From NCBI RefSeq assembly GCF_049686335.1, contig NZ_JBAVHX010000004.1, forward strand, positions 62,001 through 126,000: 64,000 bases of DNA, given 5' to 3'. Numbering within the stretch: the first letter of the stretch is position 1; each line of letters begins with the position of its first letter. The notes under the pieces are model-generated. The model searched no databases and was not told the DNA's origin. It worked only from the letters and a program-made list of their open reading frames with translations. The stretch comes from Buttiauxella sp049686335 (lineage in GTDB: Bacteria > Pseudomonadota > Gammaproteobacteria > Enterobacterales > Enterobacteriaceae). A program made the translations under genes and the position numbers. Of the stretch, positions 1-9,900 are shown piece by piece.

Positions 1-1
1 T

Positions 2-1279
2 AACGCACCGCACTCCCCTTTATCCCATGAAGAACAGCAAAGTCTCTGTGCACAACTTGAAAGCGCCCGCAATGTTAAAGGTTTTAATCTCACAGAGCCT
101 GGCAGCCCATTACTACAGGGAACGTTTCAGACGTTAACATCAGGCTGTTCGGGCTGGACGCAGGATCTCATGGAATTGAAAGCACTGGATAATGCTGCCC
201 GCCTGATGCAAAACGGTCTCAGGTCTGAAAGCAGCCCAGGTCACAGAGATAACCGCTCGCTTTATTATGTCGACCTTCAATACAGATATATATACTCATC
301 ATCATTTATCAATGCGAATAACTTTACCCTCAGCGACAATGACTTCATACAATATGAAAAATTAAGTCGCAGTATGACTGCGGTAAATGAATATGAGGCG
401 GACAATATGGATACGCCGAAGATTTATCAGGACGCGCTCAGCAAACAAAATATTATGAGCATTCTGACTCCAGTGTATAACCACGGAAATTTAAAAGGCA
501 TTGTCATCTCTGACTACAAAATCAGCGATCTGAAAAGTATATTTTATCCTACTGACAGACCGTTAGTTTACAATAATTTAGACATTACCATTGTGGATCT
601 TAAATCCAACAAAGAGATCATTGTTAAACGAAGTAAAAAATCCTTCTTTAATTATGTTCGCTACAATTACGACCTTCCACAAGGTGTGCAAATCCAGCTT
701 TCTTTGGATGTACTCTATTTTCTTCTTTCCTCATGGAAAGTCATTCTGTTTTATATCATTTCTACGGCAGTGCTTCTGCACCTGGTTCGCCTACATTTTC
801 GCCATCATATCAATGTCAGCAAAGACAATATCAGCGATTCGATGACCAACCTGTATAACCGCAAAGTCCTGAGCGCCGGGCTGGAAACGCGGCTGCAACG
901 TCTTGTCAGCGCCAATATACCGGTGACATTTATTGCGCTTGACTGTGATAAGTTGAAATACATCAATGATACGTGGGGACACAAAGAAGGCGATCGGGCC
1001 ATTATTACGCTTGGCAAGGCCATTTTAAGCTCGGTACGCCAGAGCGACTATCCAATACGTTTGGGTGGTGATGAGTTTTACCTGATCCTTATCGATTTCC
1101 CGATTACCGATAGCGAATCATTAATTGAGCGAATCGCGACAAAAATTAAAGAACTCGATGATTCCGGGCGCATTCACTTTTCCTGGGGAGCCTCTGCGAT
1201 GGCGCCTGGCAATACACTGGATGAAATGTATAAGGCCGCAGACGCACAGCTGTATCTGAATAAAATGCAAAAGAAATGA
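2..1279 (+). CDS. Membrane-bound diguanylate cyclase (GGDEF), 5' end missing
   Basis: The frame is open from the first complete codon of the window, so the true start lies upstream and about 425 residues are visible. The C-terminal GGDEF domain carries an intact LGGDEF signature and an upstream DSMTNLYNR segment typical of these domains, so the enzyme should make cyclic di-GMP from two GTP. A hydrophobic segment (FLLSSWKVILFYIISTAVLL) at about 722-785 separates it from an N-terminal part that looks like a periplasmic Cache-type sensor. This layout resembles E. coli DgcJ/DgcI-type proteins, but I cannot assign an orthologue. It ends 7 bp before the convergent ydbL gene. No EAL domain is present. 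The ligand sensed is unknown. Confidence 0.85.
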   Translation, partial: NAPHSPLSHEEQQSLCAQLESARNVKGFNLTEPGSPLLQGTFQTLTSGCSGWTQDLMELKALDNAARLMQNGLRSESSPGHRDNRSLYYVDLQYRYIYSSSFINANNFTLSDNDFIQYEKLSRSMTAVNEYEADNMDTPKIYQDALSKQNIMSILTPVYNHGNLKGIVISDYKISDLKSIFYPTDRPLVYNNLDITIVDLKSNKEIIVKRSKKSFFNYVRYNYDLPQGVQIQLSLDVLYFLLSSWKVILFYIISTAVLLHLVRLHFRHHINVSKDNISDSMTNLYNRKVLSAGLETRLQRLVSANIPVTFIALDCDKLKYINDTWGHKEGDRAIITLGKAILSSVRQSDYPIRLGGDEFYLILIDFPITDSESLIERIATKIKELDDSGRIHFSWGASAMAPGNTLDEMYKAADAQLYLNKMQKK

Positions 1280-1285
1280 CGGGTA

Positions 1286-1618
1286 TTATTTGCGCATCCA
1301 CTGCCCGTTAATCCCGCGCACATACTCACCAGGTTGTGCGCGTGCCACGAGCTTTTGCCCTGCAAGCTCCGCAACCTGATTTGCCGATATGTTGTTGCTG
1401 TCCGCGAGCTTCTGATAATTTTCCGAGCGCGCTTGATTGATGGTTTTCACCAACTCCAGCGTCTCTTTGTCCTGTTTGACTGGCGCAATAAAGCCGCTGA
1501 GAGTCTCCCCTACGCGCCCCTGCTGGCGGGCTTCGGACAAGGTTAACGCCATGACCTGGCTGCTCAACAGCACGCTCGCCATAACAACACCTTTAACGAT
1601 ATTTTTCATGAGGCTCAC
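1286..1618 (-). CDS. ydbL: YdbL, periplasmic DUF1318 protein
   Basis: A 110-residue protein with an N-terminal signal peptide ending near VMA-LTLSEARQQG, followed by the DUF1318 body that closes with GEYVRGINGQWMRK, as in E. coli YdbL. It is the last gene of ydbH-ynbE-ydbL and overlaps ynbE by 4 bp. Published E. coli work places YdbL as a periplasmic helper that keeps the YnbE lipoprotein from aggregating while it partners with YdbH. Two starts are possible (MSLMKN or MKN). The first is used here; the overlap with ynbE makes translational coupling likely. Confidence 0.9.
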   Translation of the reverse strand: MSLMKNIVKGVVMASVLLSSQVMALTLSEARQQGRVGETLSGFIAPVKQDKETLELVKTINQARSENYQKLADSNNISANQVAELAGQKLVARAQPGEYVRGINGQWMRK

Positions 1619-1815
1619 TCCGTGCCGAACAAATCGCTGCGGTTTTTCAGCAACGTTTCCACGTCTTTATCCACTTTAATATGAATCTCATGCTCAATTT
1701 TTACATTCATATTAATGGTGATAGGTTCTTTCGGCGCCGCAACTTCGATACGTGGCGTACATCCTGATAATGTGGCAATCCCTGTCGCCAGGAGTGTAGC
1801 GATGACGATTTTCAT
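1615..1815 (-). CDS. ynbE: YnbE outer-membrane lipoprotein
   Basis: A 66-residue lipoprotein with signal sequence MKIVIATLLATGIATLSGC and lipobox LSGC. The residue after the cysteine is Thr, so the Lol rules predict outer-membrane sorting. In E. coli YnbE docks at the C-terminus of YdbH to complete a bridge between the two membranes that works in parallel with TamB and YhdP in phospholipid delivery to the outer membrane. Its start overlaps the ydbH stop by 4 bp and its stop overlaps the ydbL start by 4 bp, so the three genes form a tightly coupled operon. Confidence 0.92.
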   Translation of the reverse strand: MKIVIATLLATGIATLSGCTPRIEVAAPKEPITINMNVKIEHEIHIKVDKDVETLLKNRSDLFGTE

Positions 1816-4466
1816 TGTGTTTCCTCACAAGCTTTATCGCGTGTCTGACAACGCACATCCGGTGGTGCGGAAGGTAGTGCGGTATGTTGCTCAAGCCAGG
1901 TTTGTAAATTATCTCCAAAACGCAGGCTGCGCCAAAGCGTAAAGAGGTTTTCCTGATGGCTGTAATTCAGCCGAACTGCGTTCCTTTTCCCGTCAACCTG
2001 GCTGGTGCCCTGCACATTCGCCTGTAACTTTAATACGCCAAGGTTATCTAAATTAATATGGGTCCAGGAATGAGAAATTTCCATATATCGTAACCAGTTA
2101 ACAGCCACACCTGCGGCTATATTGTTTTCAACAATGGCATCCGCCATGTCTTTATCCAGTCGTAATGTCAGCGGCCCTGGGTTGGTCAGCCAGCCGTCTT
2201 TAATTATCCATTGCGGATGATTCAGCCACAGCGGCAGCGCGCCGTTCACCCGCCCGGACATCGTGAACTGTTTAGGGTTCACCGCGCTCACCAGTTCGCT
2301 TGATGAGATATTTTCTAAGCGTAGCAACGCGGCGTCACGTTGGGGCAAGCGCAGCTGTTGCACACGCAATTTCCCACCCAAAATATCCACGCTAACATTG
2401 CTGAGCGACAGCGGCTGCGTGTCACTCCACGGATACCAGCCTTCAAGGTCAGCGGTGATATTGGTCGAGGTGACCTGGTTTTTCACTTCGGCAATGCGCA
2501 GCGTCACCGGCCCGTCCGTCCCCAACTGCCAGGTACCGTGGCTAAAACGGAATGGCAGCACAAAATCGACACCGTTTATCTGGTTATCCGGCATCCAGAC
2601 ACTGCCGCTTTTCACCACGCCATGCCCACCGGCTTCAAAACCCTGGCCAGCCGCCGCAGAAAAAGCGACCTGTGAATAGAGCGTGCCGTCTTTTAAGGTC
2701 ATCTCCCAGTCGGCAGGGATTAGCGGCTGGAACACACTCAGCACTTGTTGTGGCCACCAGGCGTTACCACGCAGACGCTCCCCGTCCCAGCGGCCATTCA
2801 CCCGCACCGGCCCAATCTCACCGGCATGCAGGTCACCTTTATACTGGAACGACGACGGGTCTGCGCCGGTGACGCTGAAGGTTAACACCGACGGTGGCAA
2901 GGTGCTGCCGCCGCTGAAGGTCGTTTTACCGGCGTTTAAGGTGAACGCACCATCAAATGAAGGCGCGGTGACATCGCGTTGCCAGTGCAGCGGTTTGTCG
3001 AGTTTCAGGCGCGGCTCGGTAACCAGCATCGTGCCGTACTCGAGTTTGTCAAATCCGGTCGAAAGCGACGTAAGCTCGATAACACTGTCGCGCCATTCAC
3101 CAAAGCCGCGCACATCCCACTTCGCCTGCATCGGAGTAAATTCGCCATTACCCCAGTATTTCCAGCGCCACAAACCCGCATCGGGTAAAAAGTTGTCCGC
3201 ACGGCCATCCAGATGAAGCACGAAGTTGCCCATCTGATTTTCATGAGCGCGAACAATGGCCTGCAAGCGCCCGTCCACGCCTTGTTGCGTAACGCTCACC
3301 CCCGCAAGCGGCCAACGGATCTCATCTACATCCAGCGCATCAATCACCCGCCCACGGGAACGGAGCAATGCCCCAGGGCGGAACAGTAGCTTAGGATTGG
3401 CAATCGCCCCGCTAATTTCACCAGGCAGCACCGCGTAAAACACCATGCCATCCTGCTTGGCTTCACCGGTTAATTGCACCGGCAATGCGCTGTTAACCAG
3501 ACTGAGTTTCCCAGGGCCGATATTCAGCACCGCATTGGCTTTACCAGCATGGCCCTCGGTGATGACATTCATCCGGCCACTAATGACTGCTTTTTCGAAC
3601 CCTTGTTTCCAGTCATCCACGCGTAATGCAATCCCTCCGCGCAGAGGAACGCCGGCATACGGCCAGAACCACCGACCGCCATTCACTTCAAAAATCGTGT
3701 CACTGACAGTCCAGGGCAGCGTCACCAGCGGTTCAGCATCGCCCGGTTTTTCTACGGTTAAGGCCCCTTCTTCTGCCTGCCATCCCAGCTCGACATTCAC
3801 CAACTCAGGTTCTTGTGGAATGCGAAGCTGGGTCGTGAGATGGCCCTCTTCTGGCAAGCCAGTCGTGAGCGGCGGCAAGGTTATCTGACCGGCCAGTTCA
3901 AGCGGCTCCATCCCGGCTATCGCCTGAATCTTTAACTTTTGTAACGCTAATAACTGCCCGTTCAGTTGCGCATCTACACTTAACGAAGTACCGGCATAAT
4001 GAATAGATTGTTGTTGCGGCGAGAGACTCAGACGCAAGCCGCCGGAGAACTGTTGAAACGGCGTTATATTGACCCTATCTATAGTAATAAGGCTTTCCGG
4101 CAGCATGGATTGCCATTCTGCAAGCGTACGGGGTGCCGCCGGGCCTGACTCGTCGAGCGGCATTTTGCTCAGGCAATCGACGTTAAGATTGAGCGTATCC
4201 ATATGGATGCGCCAGCGGTTCGGGTGGCTCAGGGTGGCGTCTTTAACTGTCGCGAGTACGCAGTCGCCGGCAAGATAGCGCAAGTCAGGAACAATTATCG
4301 CGCCGCGCTTAAGTTTCGGGCTGGCTTCCATGGCGATACGTGTCCCTTGCGGCAACCAGATCCCGGCAAGCGTGGGTAGCCAATTGGCGATAGTCATCGT
4401 GAGCGTCAGCACCAGCAAGATGACAATCAACAGCAACGCGATAATGGCTTTATATTTACCCTTCAT
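1812..4466 (-). CDS. ydbH: YdbH, AsmA-like intermembrane lipid-transport protein
   Basis: An 884-residue protein with one N-terminal membrane anchor (residues about 7-30) and a long periplasmic body rich in beta structure, the design of the AsmA-like bridge proteins TamB, YhdP and YdbH. E. coli YdbH has nearly the same length. These proteins form a hydrophobic groove that conducts phospholipids from inner to outer membrane; YnbE supplies the outer-membrane end. First gene of ydbH-ynbE-ydbL, divergent from ldhA across a 222-bp gap. Nothing unusual such as a frameshift is visible. Confidence 0.93.
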   Translation of the reverse strand: MKGKYKAIIALLLIVILLVLTLTMTIANWLPTLAGIWLPQGTRIAMEASPKLKRGAIIVPDLRYLAGDCVLATVKDATLSHPNRWRIHMDTLNLNVDCLSKMPLDESGPAAPRTLAEWQSMLPESLITIDRVNITPFQQFSGGLRLSLSPQQQSIHYAGTSLSVDAQLNGQLLALQKLKIQAIAGMEPLELAGQITLPPLTTGLPEEGHLTTQLRIPQEPELVNVELGWQAEEGALTVEKPGDAEPLVTLPWTVSDTIFEVNGGRWFWPYAGVPLRGGIALRVDDWKQGFEKAVISGRMNVITEGHAGKANAVLNIGPGKLSLVNSALPVQLTGEAKQDGMVFYAVLPGEISGAIANPKLLFRPGALLRSRGRVIDALDVDEIRWPLAGVSVTQQGVDGRLQAIVRAHENQMGNFVLHLDGRADNFLPDAGLWRWKYWGNGEFTPMQAKWDVRGFGEWRDSVIELTSLSTGFDKLEYGTMLVTEPRLKLDKPLHWQRDVTAPSFDGAFTLNAGKTTFSGGSTLPPSVLTFSVTGADPSSFQYKGDLHAGEIGPVRVNGRWDGERLRGNAWWPQQVLSVFQPLIPADWEMTLKDGTLYSQVAFSAAAGQGFEAGGHGVVKSGSVWMPDNQINGVDFVLPFRFSHGTWQLGTDGPVTLRIAEVKNQVTSTNITADLEGWYPWSDTQPLSLSNVSVDILGGKLRVQQLRLPQRDAALLRLENISSSELVSAVNPKQFTMSGRVNGALPLWLNHPQWIIKDGWLTNPGPLTLRLDKDMADAIVENNIAAGVAVNWLRYMEISHSWTHINLDNLGVLKLQANVQGTSQVDGKRNAVRLNYSHQENLFTLWRSLRFGDNLQTWLEQHTALPSAPPDVRCQTRDKACEETQ

Positions 4467-4688
4467 GGGCGATTAAGATCCTGATTCAGCGACAATTTTG
4501 TACCCAGCTATACAACATATGCGATGTATCCTGCATTATTCAAGCCGGGCGTGAAGGTCAAGCCTGGTTTAAGCGTAGCTAAGCTTGACTAAGCAGCAGA
4601 ATTTCATCGATAAAAATGTTTTTTAAGATTTGTATGATTATTTTAAGCGTGGTAATTTTACAGCAATATCATTCTGGAGATAAGTCTC

Positions 4689-5678
4689 ATGAAACTGGCA
4701 GTTTATAGCACAAAACAGTACGATAAAAAGTATCTGGAGCAGGTTAACACTGAATATGGCTTTGATCTTGAATTTTATGACTTCCTGTTAACCGAAAAGA
4801 CAGCCAAAACTGCTCATGGCTGCGATGGCGTTTGTATCTTCGTCAATGACGACGCGAGCCGTCCGGTACTGGAAGAACTTAAAAACCAGGGTGTGAAATT
4901 CATTGCACTGCGTTGTGCAGGTTTTAACAACGTCGATCTGGAAGCGGCTAAAGAGCTCGGTTTGCCTGTGGTTCGCGTTCCAGCGTACTCACCCGAAGCG
5001 GTCGCAGAACACGCCATTGGCATGATGATGTGTCTGAACCGTCGTATTCACCGCGCTTATCAACGTACCCGTGATGCGAACTTCTCTCTCGAAGGGCTGA
5101 CCGGTTTCACCATGTTTGGCAAAACTGCCGGTGTGATTGGTACCGGTAAAATTGGCCTGGCTGCGCTGAAAATTTTGAAAGGTTTCGGTATGCGCCTGCT
5201 GGCGTTTGATCCGTACCCAAGTGCAGCGGCGATTGAACTGGGCGTGGAATATGTCGATTTGCCAACGCTGTTCGCACAGTCAGACGTTATCTCCCTGCAC
5301 TGCCCGATGACACCCGAAAACTACCATTTGCTTAACCGTGCGGCGTTCGATCAAATGAAGAACGGCGTGATGGTTATCAATACCAGTCGTGGTGGTTTAA
5401 TTGACTCTCAGGCAGCTATCGATGCCCTGAAAAATCAAAAAATTGGCGCGTTAGGGATGGATGTGTATGAGAACGAACGTGATCTGTTCTTTGAAGACAA
5501 ATCTAACGACGTGATCCAGGATGACGTATTCCGTCGCCTGTCGGCCTGCCACAATGTGCTGTTTACTGGCCACCAGGCGTTCCTGACTGCGGAGGCGCTA
5601 ACCAGCATTTCTGAGACGACGCTTGAAAACCTGCGTCAGTTAGAGAATGGCGAGGCGTGTGCTAATCAGGTGAACTGA
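4689..5678 (+). CDS. ldhA: D-lactate dehydrogenase, fermentative
   Basis: A 329-residue NAD-dependent D-2-hydroxyacid dehydrogenase that reduces pyruvate to D-lactate in the cytoplasm. The sequence starts MKLAVYSTKQYDKKYL as in E. coli LdhA. It has the nucleotide-binding motif GVIGTGKIG (residues about 150-158), the RGG segment with the catalytic Arg (NTSRGGLID), and the late His in TGHQAF. Length equals the E. coli enzyme. A Shine-Dalgarno sequence (GGAGATAAGTCTC) precedes the ATG. It has the same neighbours (ydbH upstream divergent, hslJ downstream) as in E. coli. Confidence 0.97.
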   Translation: MKLAVYSTKQYDKKYLEQVNTEYGFDLEFYDFLLTEKTAKTAHGCDGVCIFVNDDASRPVLEELKNQGVKFIALRCAGFNNVDLEAAKELGLPVVRVPAYSPEAVAEHAIGMMMCLNRRIHRAYQRTRDANFSLEGLTGFTMFGKTAGVIGTGKIGLAALKILKGFGMRLLAFDPYPSAAAIELGVEYVDLPTLFAQSDVISLHCPMTPENYHLLNRAAFDQMKNGVMVINTSRGGLIDSQAAIDALKNQKIGALGMDVYENERDLFFEDKSNDVIQDDVFRRLSACHNVLFTGHQAFLTAEALTSISETTLENLRQLENGEACANQVN

Positions 5679-5689
5679 TTTCAGTATTG

Positions 5690-5882
5690 ACGCCCTCACC
5701 CTGACCCTCTCCCCCAGGAGAGGGGATAAAACCGTTTTACTCCTTCTCCCTCAGGAGAGGGGGGAACCTGTTTTCCCCTTCTCCTTCAGGAGAGGGAGGA
5801 ACCTGTTTTCCCCTTCTCCCTCAGGAGAGGGAGGAACCTGTTTTCCCCTTCTCCCTCAGGGAGAAGGCCGGGATGAGGGTGC
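5690..5882. repeat. 35-bp tandem repeat array inside an imperfect inverted repeat
   Basis: Between ldhA and hslJ lie four units with a 35-bp period starting at about 5730, 5765, 5800 and 5835. Each contains the self-complementary core CTCC(C/T)TCAGGAGAGG. The whole block is bounded by inversely related ends, CCCTCACCCTGACCC at about 5693 and GGGATGAGGGTGC at about 5869. The second to fourth units are almost identical, so they look recently expanded. The outer arms resemble short enterobacterial interspersed palindromic elements. No coding signal is seen in it. Confidence 0.85.
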
Positions 5883-5968
5883 TTTAAGAATATCCTTATA
5901 ATAATCAGATGTAATTTTGATATAGTGCGACAAACTCATTGATGACATGAATAACTTAGGGAAAAGAG

Positions 5969-6394
5969 ATGAAAAAATTAGCTTCACTGGCACTGGCGGC
6001 AATGGTTCTCGCCGGTTGCGCCCAATCTGGCGATAAATCCTCTGTCACCGCACAAGATCTGCAACATCACCGTTATGTTCTGCAAACCGTAGACGGCAAA
6101 CCGCTGACCGGCATCGAACGTACGCCGGAACTCAGCTTCGGTGAGAACATGCATATTTCAGGTTCGATGTGTAACCGCTTTATGGGTCAGGCAACACTTG
6201 AGGACAGTACGCTGAAATCGAAAGGTCTGGGAATGACCATGATGATGTGCCCTGAGCCACAGCTGAACCAGCTTGATCGTATGATTAGCGACATGCTGAC
6301 CAGTGGCGCGAAAGTCGCTCTGGCACCGCAACAACTGACGCTGAAAACCAGCCAGCATACTTTAGTTTATAAACTGGCCGATCTGGTCAACTGA
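5969..6394 (+). CDS. hslJ: HslJ, META-domain heat-shock lipoprotein
   Basis: A 141-residue lipoprotein with signal peptide and lipobox LAGC (cysteine 17), followed by a META/HslJ domain with the typical core SGSMCNRFMG and MTMMMCPEPQ. E. coli HslJ is a heat-inducible outer-membrane lipoprotein linked to novobiocin resistance. The gene has a strong ribosome-binding site (AGGGAAAAGAG) before ATG. It is convergent with ydbJ with only 5 bp between stops, the same arrangement as in E. coli. Confidence 0.94.
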   Translation: MKKLASLALAAMVLAGCAQSGDKSSVTAQDLQHHRYVLQTVDGKPLTGIERTPELSFGENMHISGSMCNRFMGQATLEDSTLKSKGLGMTMMMCPEPQLNQLDRMISDMLTSGAKVALAPQQLTLKTSQHTLVYKLADLVN

Positions 6395-6399
6395 TTCGA

Positions 6400-6684
6400 C
6401 TAATACGCCCCACACGTTCCGGCGGCAAGCGCGTTTTCACTACAGCGTTTGCCGTTAGGCATCGCGCACATCCCGGTTACCGAACCATCCAGCTGACGAG
6501 CGACACTCAGCGCCCCTCCCACCATGGCACAACTTGCCTGCCCCTGACTGGACATTGCCGCGCGCATACCCGGTGGTACGTGAGCCGCGGTGGCTTGTTG
6601 AGGTGGTTCATTACTACTGCATGCCGACAGCATTGATGTGGATAACAACAGTGCGGCACAACCCGCTAAAAACGCAGCGCGCAT
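6400..6684 (-). CDS. ydbJ: YdbJ, DUF333 lipoprotein
   Basis: A 94-residue lipoprotein: signal peptide, lipobox LSAC, then the DUF333 region with MVGGALSVARQLDGS and CAMPNGKRCSE. The conserved cysteine pairs are typical of DUF333 domains. E. coli YdbJ is very similar over the mature part but has a shorter leader. Function is unknown; the protein should sit in the outer membrane facing the periplasm. Convergent with hslJ and divergent from ydbK. Confidence 0.9.
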   Translation of the reverse strand: MRAAFLAGCAALLLSTSMLSACSSNEPPQQATAAHVPPGMRAAMSSQGQASCAMVGGALSVARQLDGSVTGMCAMPNGKRCSENALAAGTCGAY

Positions 6685-6974
6685 TAATCCTCTCCCCCTA
6701 AACGTTGCAAAACCTAAGAATCATAAGCGCTGGTACTGTGTTCCGTCGAGAACATAAGGCCATAAAATGTGTGTGATTTTGCAATGCAGATCACTTTACC
6801 GCGCAAAACTCAAACAATACCCCCACTAAAAATATCAATATTGGCTCAACGCAGGACACAAAAGCGAAAATCACGATCTGTGGGCTTTGCTAGAATTAAA
6901 TCATTATTCTTCGGTTCCGCGCGGTTATGCGGGCCTTGTTATGTTCATTTTGTTGCGCAATGTAAGGGTGTCTT
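6685..6974. other. ydbJ-ydbK divergent intergenic region
   Basis: This 290-bp gap must hold the promoters for ydbJ and ydbK. I see no convincing small RNA. In E. coli micC lies next to ompN upstream of ydbK, but no micC-like terminator or 5' end is visible here and ompN is absent. AT-rich stretches around 6815-6910 are promoter-like but cannot be assigned. Confidence 0.5.
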
Positions 6975-9900
6975 ATGATCACTACCGACGGCAATGGTGC
7001 GGTCGCATCTGTGGCGTTTCGCGCCAGCGAAGTTATTGCCATCTACCCGATAACCCCCAGCTCTACCATGGCAGAACTTGCTGATGCCTGGTCAGGAGAT
7101 GGCAGGAAAAACGTGTGGGGTGATACGCCACGCGTTGTAGAAATGCAGTCCGAAGCCGGGGCAATTGCCGCTGTTCACGGCGCGCTGCAAACGGGTGCCC
7201 TTTCCACTTCCTTTACTTCATCGCAGGGCTTACTGCTGATGATCCCGACACTCTACAAACTGGCCGGACAATTAACGCCGTTTGTCCTGCATGTGGCGGC
7301 ACGTACCGTTGCGACCCACGCACTCTCTATTTTTGGTGATCACTCAGATGTGATGGCCATTCGCCAGACCGGTTGTGCGATGTTGTGCGCAAGCAGCGTT
7401 CAGGAAGCTCAAGACTTCGCGCTGATTTCGCACATTGCCACGCTGAAAAGCCGTGTGCCGTTTATTCATTTCTTCGATGGTTTCCGCACATCCCATGAAA
7501 TCAACAAAATCGTGCCGATTGCTGACAGCACTTTGTTGCAACTGTTGCCGCAAAAAGAGATTGATGAACACCGCGCCCGCGCCTTGAATCCTGAACATCC
7601 TGTTATTCGTGGCACCTCCGCCAACCCTGACACCTACTTCCAGTCACGTGAAGCCAGCAACCTGTGGTACGACGCGGTCTATCAGCATGTCGAAGAAGCG
7701 ATGGACAGCTTTGCTACCGCCACCGGTCGCCAGTATCGTCCATTTGAATATTACGGCCATCCGCAAGCTGAACGCGTGATTATCCTGATGGGTTCTGCCA
7801 TCGGCACCTGTGAAGAAGTGGTCGACGAACTCCTGACTCGCGGCGAAAAAGTCGGCGTACTGAAAGTTCGCCTGTTCCGCCCATTCTCAGCCGATCATCT
7901 GCTGGAAGTGCTACCTGCCAGCGCACGCCAGATTGCCGTTCTCGACCGCACCAAAGAACCGGGCGCACTGGCAGAACCGTTATATCTCGATGTGATGACC
8001 TCCCTTGCGGAAGCCTTCAACCGTGGCGAGCGTGATTCGTTGCCGCGCGTCATCGGCGGGCGCTATGGTTTGTCATCCAAAGAATTTGGCCCTGACTGCG
8101 TGCTGGCGGTATTTAACGAACTGACTCAGGCAAAACCTCGTCCGCGCTTTACGGTCGGGATTTACGACGATGTGACCAATTTGTCGTTACCCTTGCCGGA
8201 AAATACCCTGCCGAATCGCGCCAAACTCGAAGCGCTGTTTTACGGCCTCGGCAGCGATGGCAGTGTTTCCGCCACCAAAAACAACATCAAAATTATCGGT
8301 AACTCGACGCCGTTCTTCACTCAGGGTTATTTCGTCTATGACTCGAAAAAAGCCGGTGGCCTGACCGTTTCGCATTTGCGCGTCAGCGAGCAGCCGATTA
8401 ATTCCACTTATCTTATCGACCGGGCTGATTTTGTCGGCTGCCACCAGTTGCAGTTTATCGACAAATATCAGATGGCTGAGCGCCTGAAACCCGGCGGTAT
8501 CTTCCTGCTCAACACCCCGTATGGCGCCGATGAAGTGTGGCATCGCCTGCCGCAAGAAGTTCAGGCGGTGTTGAACCAGAAAAAAGCCCGCTTCTATGTG
8601 GTGAATGCCGCAAAAATTGCTCGCGAATGCCAGCTCGGTGCGCGTATCAACACCGTGATGCAGATGGCGTTCTTCCATCTCACCCAGATTTTGCCGGGCG
8701 ACACTGCGCTGGCCGCGCTTCAGGGCGTGATTGCAAAAAGCTACAGCAGCAAAGGTCAGGAGCTGGTTGAGCGTAACTGGCAGGCGCTGGCGTTAGCGCG
8801 TGAATCGCTGGCCGAAGTGGCCTTGCAAGAGGTGAATGAAAGCAGCCCGATGCGCCCTCCGGTGGTTTCCGATGCGGCACCGGATTTCGTTAAAACCGTC
8901 ACCGCCGCGATGCTGGCCGGTCTTGGCGATGCGCTGCCCGTTTCCGCGCTACCGCCCGATGGTACCTGGCCGATGGGCACCACGCAGTGGGAAAAACGCA
9001 ATATCGCCGAAGAAATTCCTATCTGGAAACCGGACATTTGTACCCAGTGTAACCACTGTGTGGCGGCCTGCCCGCACTCGGCGATCCGTGCCAAAGTGGT
9101 GCAGCCCGACGCGATGGAAAATGCCCCTGCCGCTTTGCAATCACTGGATGTGAAATCCCGCGATATGCGTGGGCAAAAATACGTGTTGCAGGTTGCGCCA
9201 GAGGATTGCACCGGCTGTAACTTGTGCGTCGAAGTTTGCCCGGCAAAAGACCGCCAGAACCCGGAAATCAAGGCCATCAATATGATGTCGCGCCTTGAGC
9301 ATGTTGAAGAAGAAAAAGAGAATTACGACTTCTTCCTCAAACTGCCGGAAATGGATCGCACCAGCCTGGAACGTATCGACATTCGTACTTCCCAGTTACT
9401 GACGCCGTTGTTTGAGTATTCCGGTGCCTGTTCCGGTTGTGGCGAAACGCCGTACATCAAACTGCTGACCCAGCTGTATGGCGACCGCATGCTGATTGCC
9501 AACGCCACTGGCTGTTCATCGATTTATGGCGGTAACCTGCCATCGACGCCGTACACCACCGATGCCTTTGGTCGCGGCCCAGCATGGGCGAACTCACTGT
9601 TTGAAGATAACGCCGAATTTGGTTTAGGTTTCCGGTTAACCGTCGATCAGCATCGCGCCCGCGTGATGCGTCTGGTGGAGAAATTCGCCGACCGTCTGCC
9701 AGCTGAACTCAACGAGCAGTTGCATGCCGAAGCCACGCCGGAAGTGCGCCGCGAGCAAGTTATTGCATTGCGACAGCATCTGGCGAGTATCGACGATCCG
9801 GATGCACGTCAGTTGATAACCGACGCCGACGCAATGGTAGATAAATCTATCTGGTTGATTGGTGGCGATGGCTGGGCGTATGACATCGGCTTTGGCGGTC

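Noticed and set aside
6685..6974. micC-like small RNA upstream of ydbK, as near E. coli ompN-ydbK
   Set aside because: No matching 5' segment or U-tailed GC hairpin is visible, and ompN is absent.
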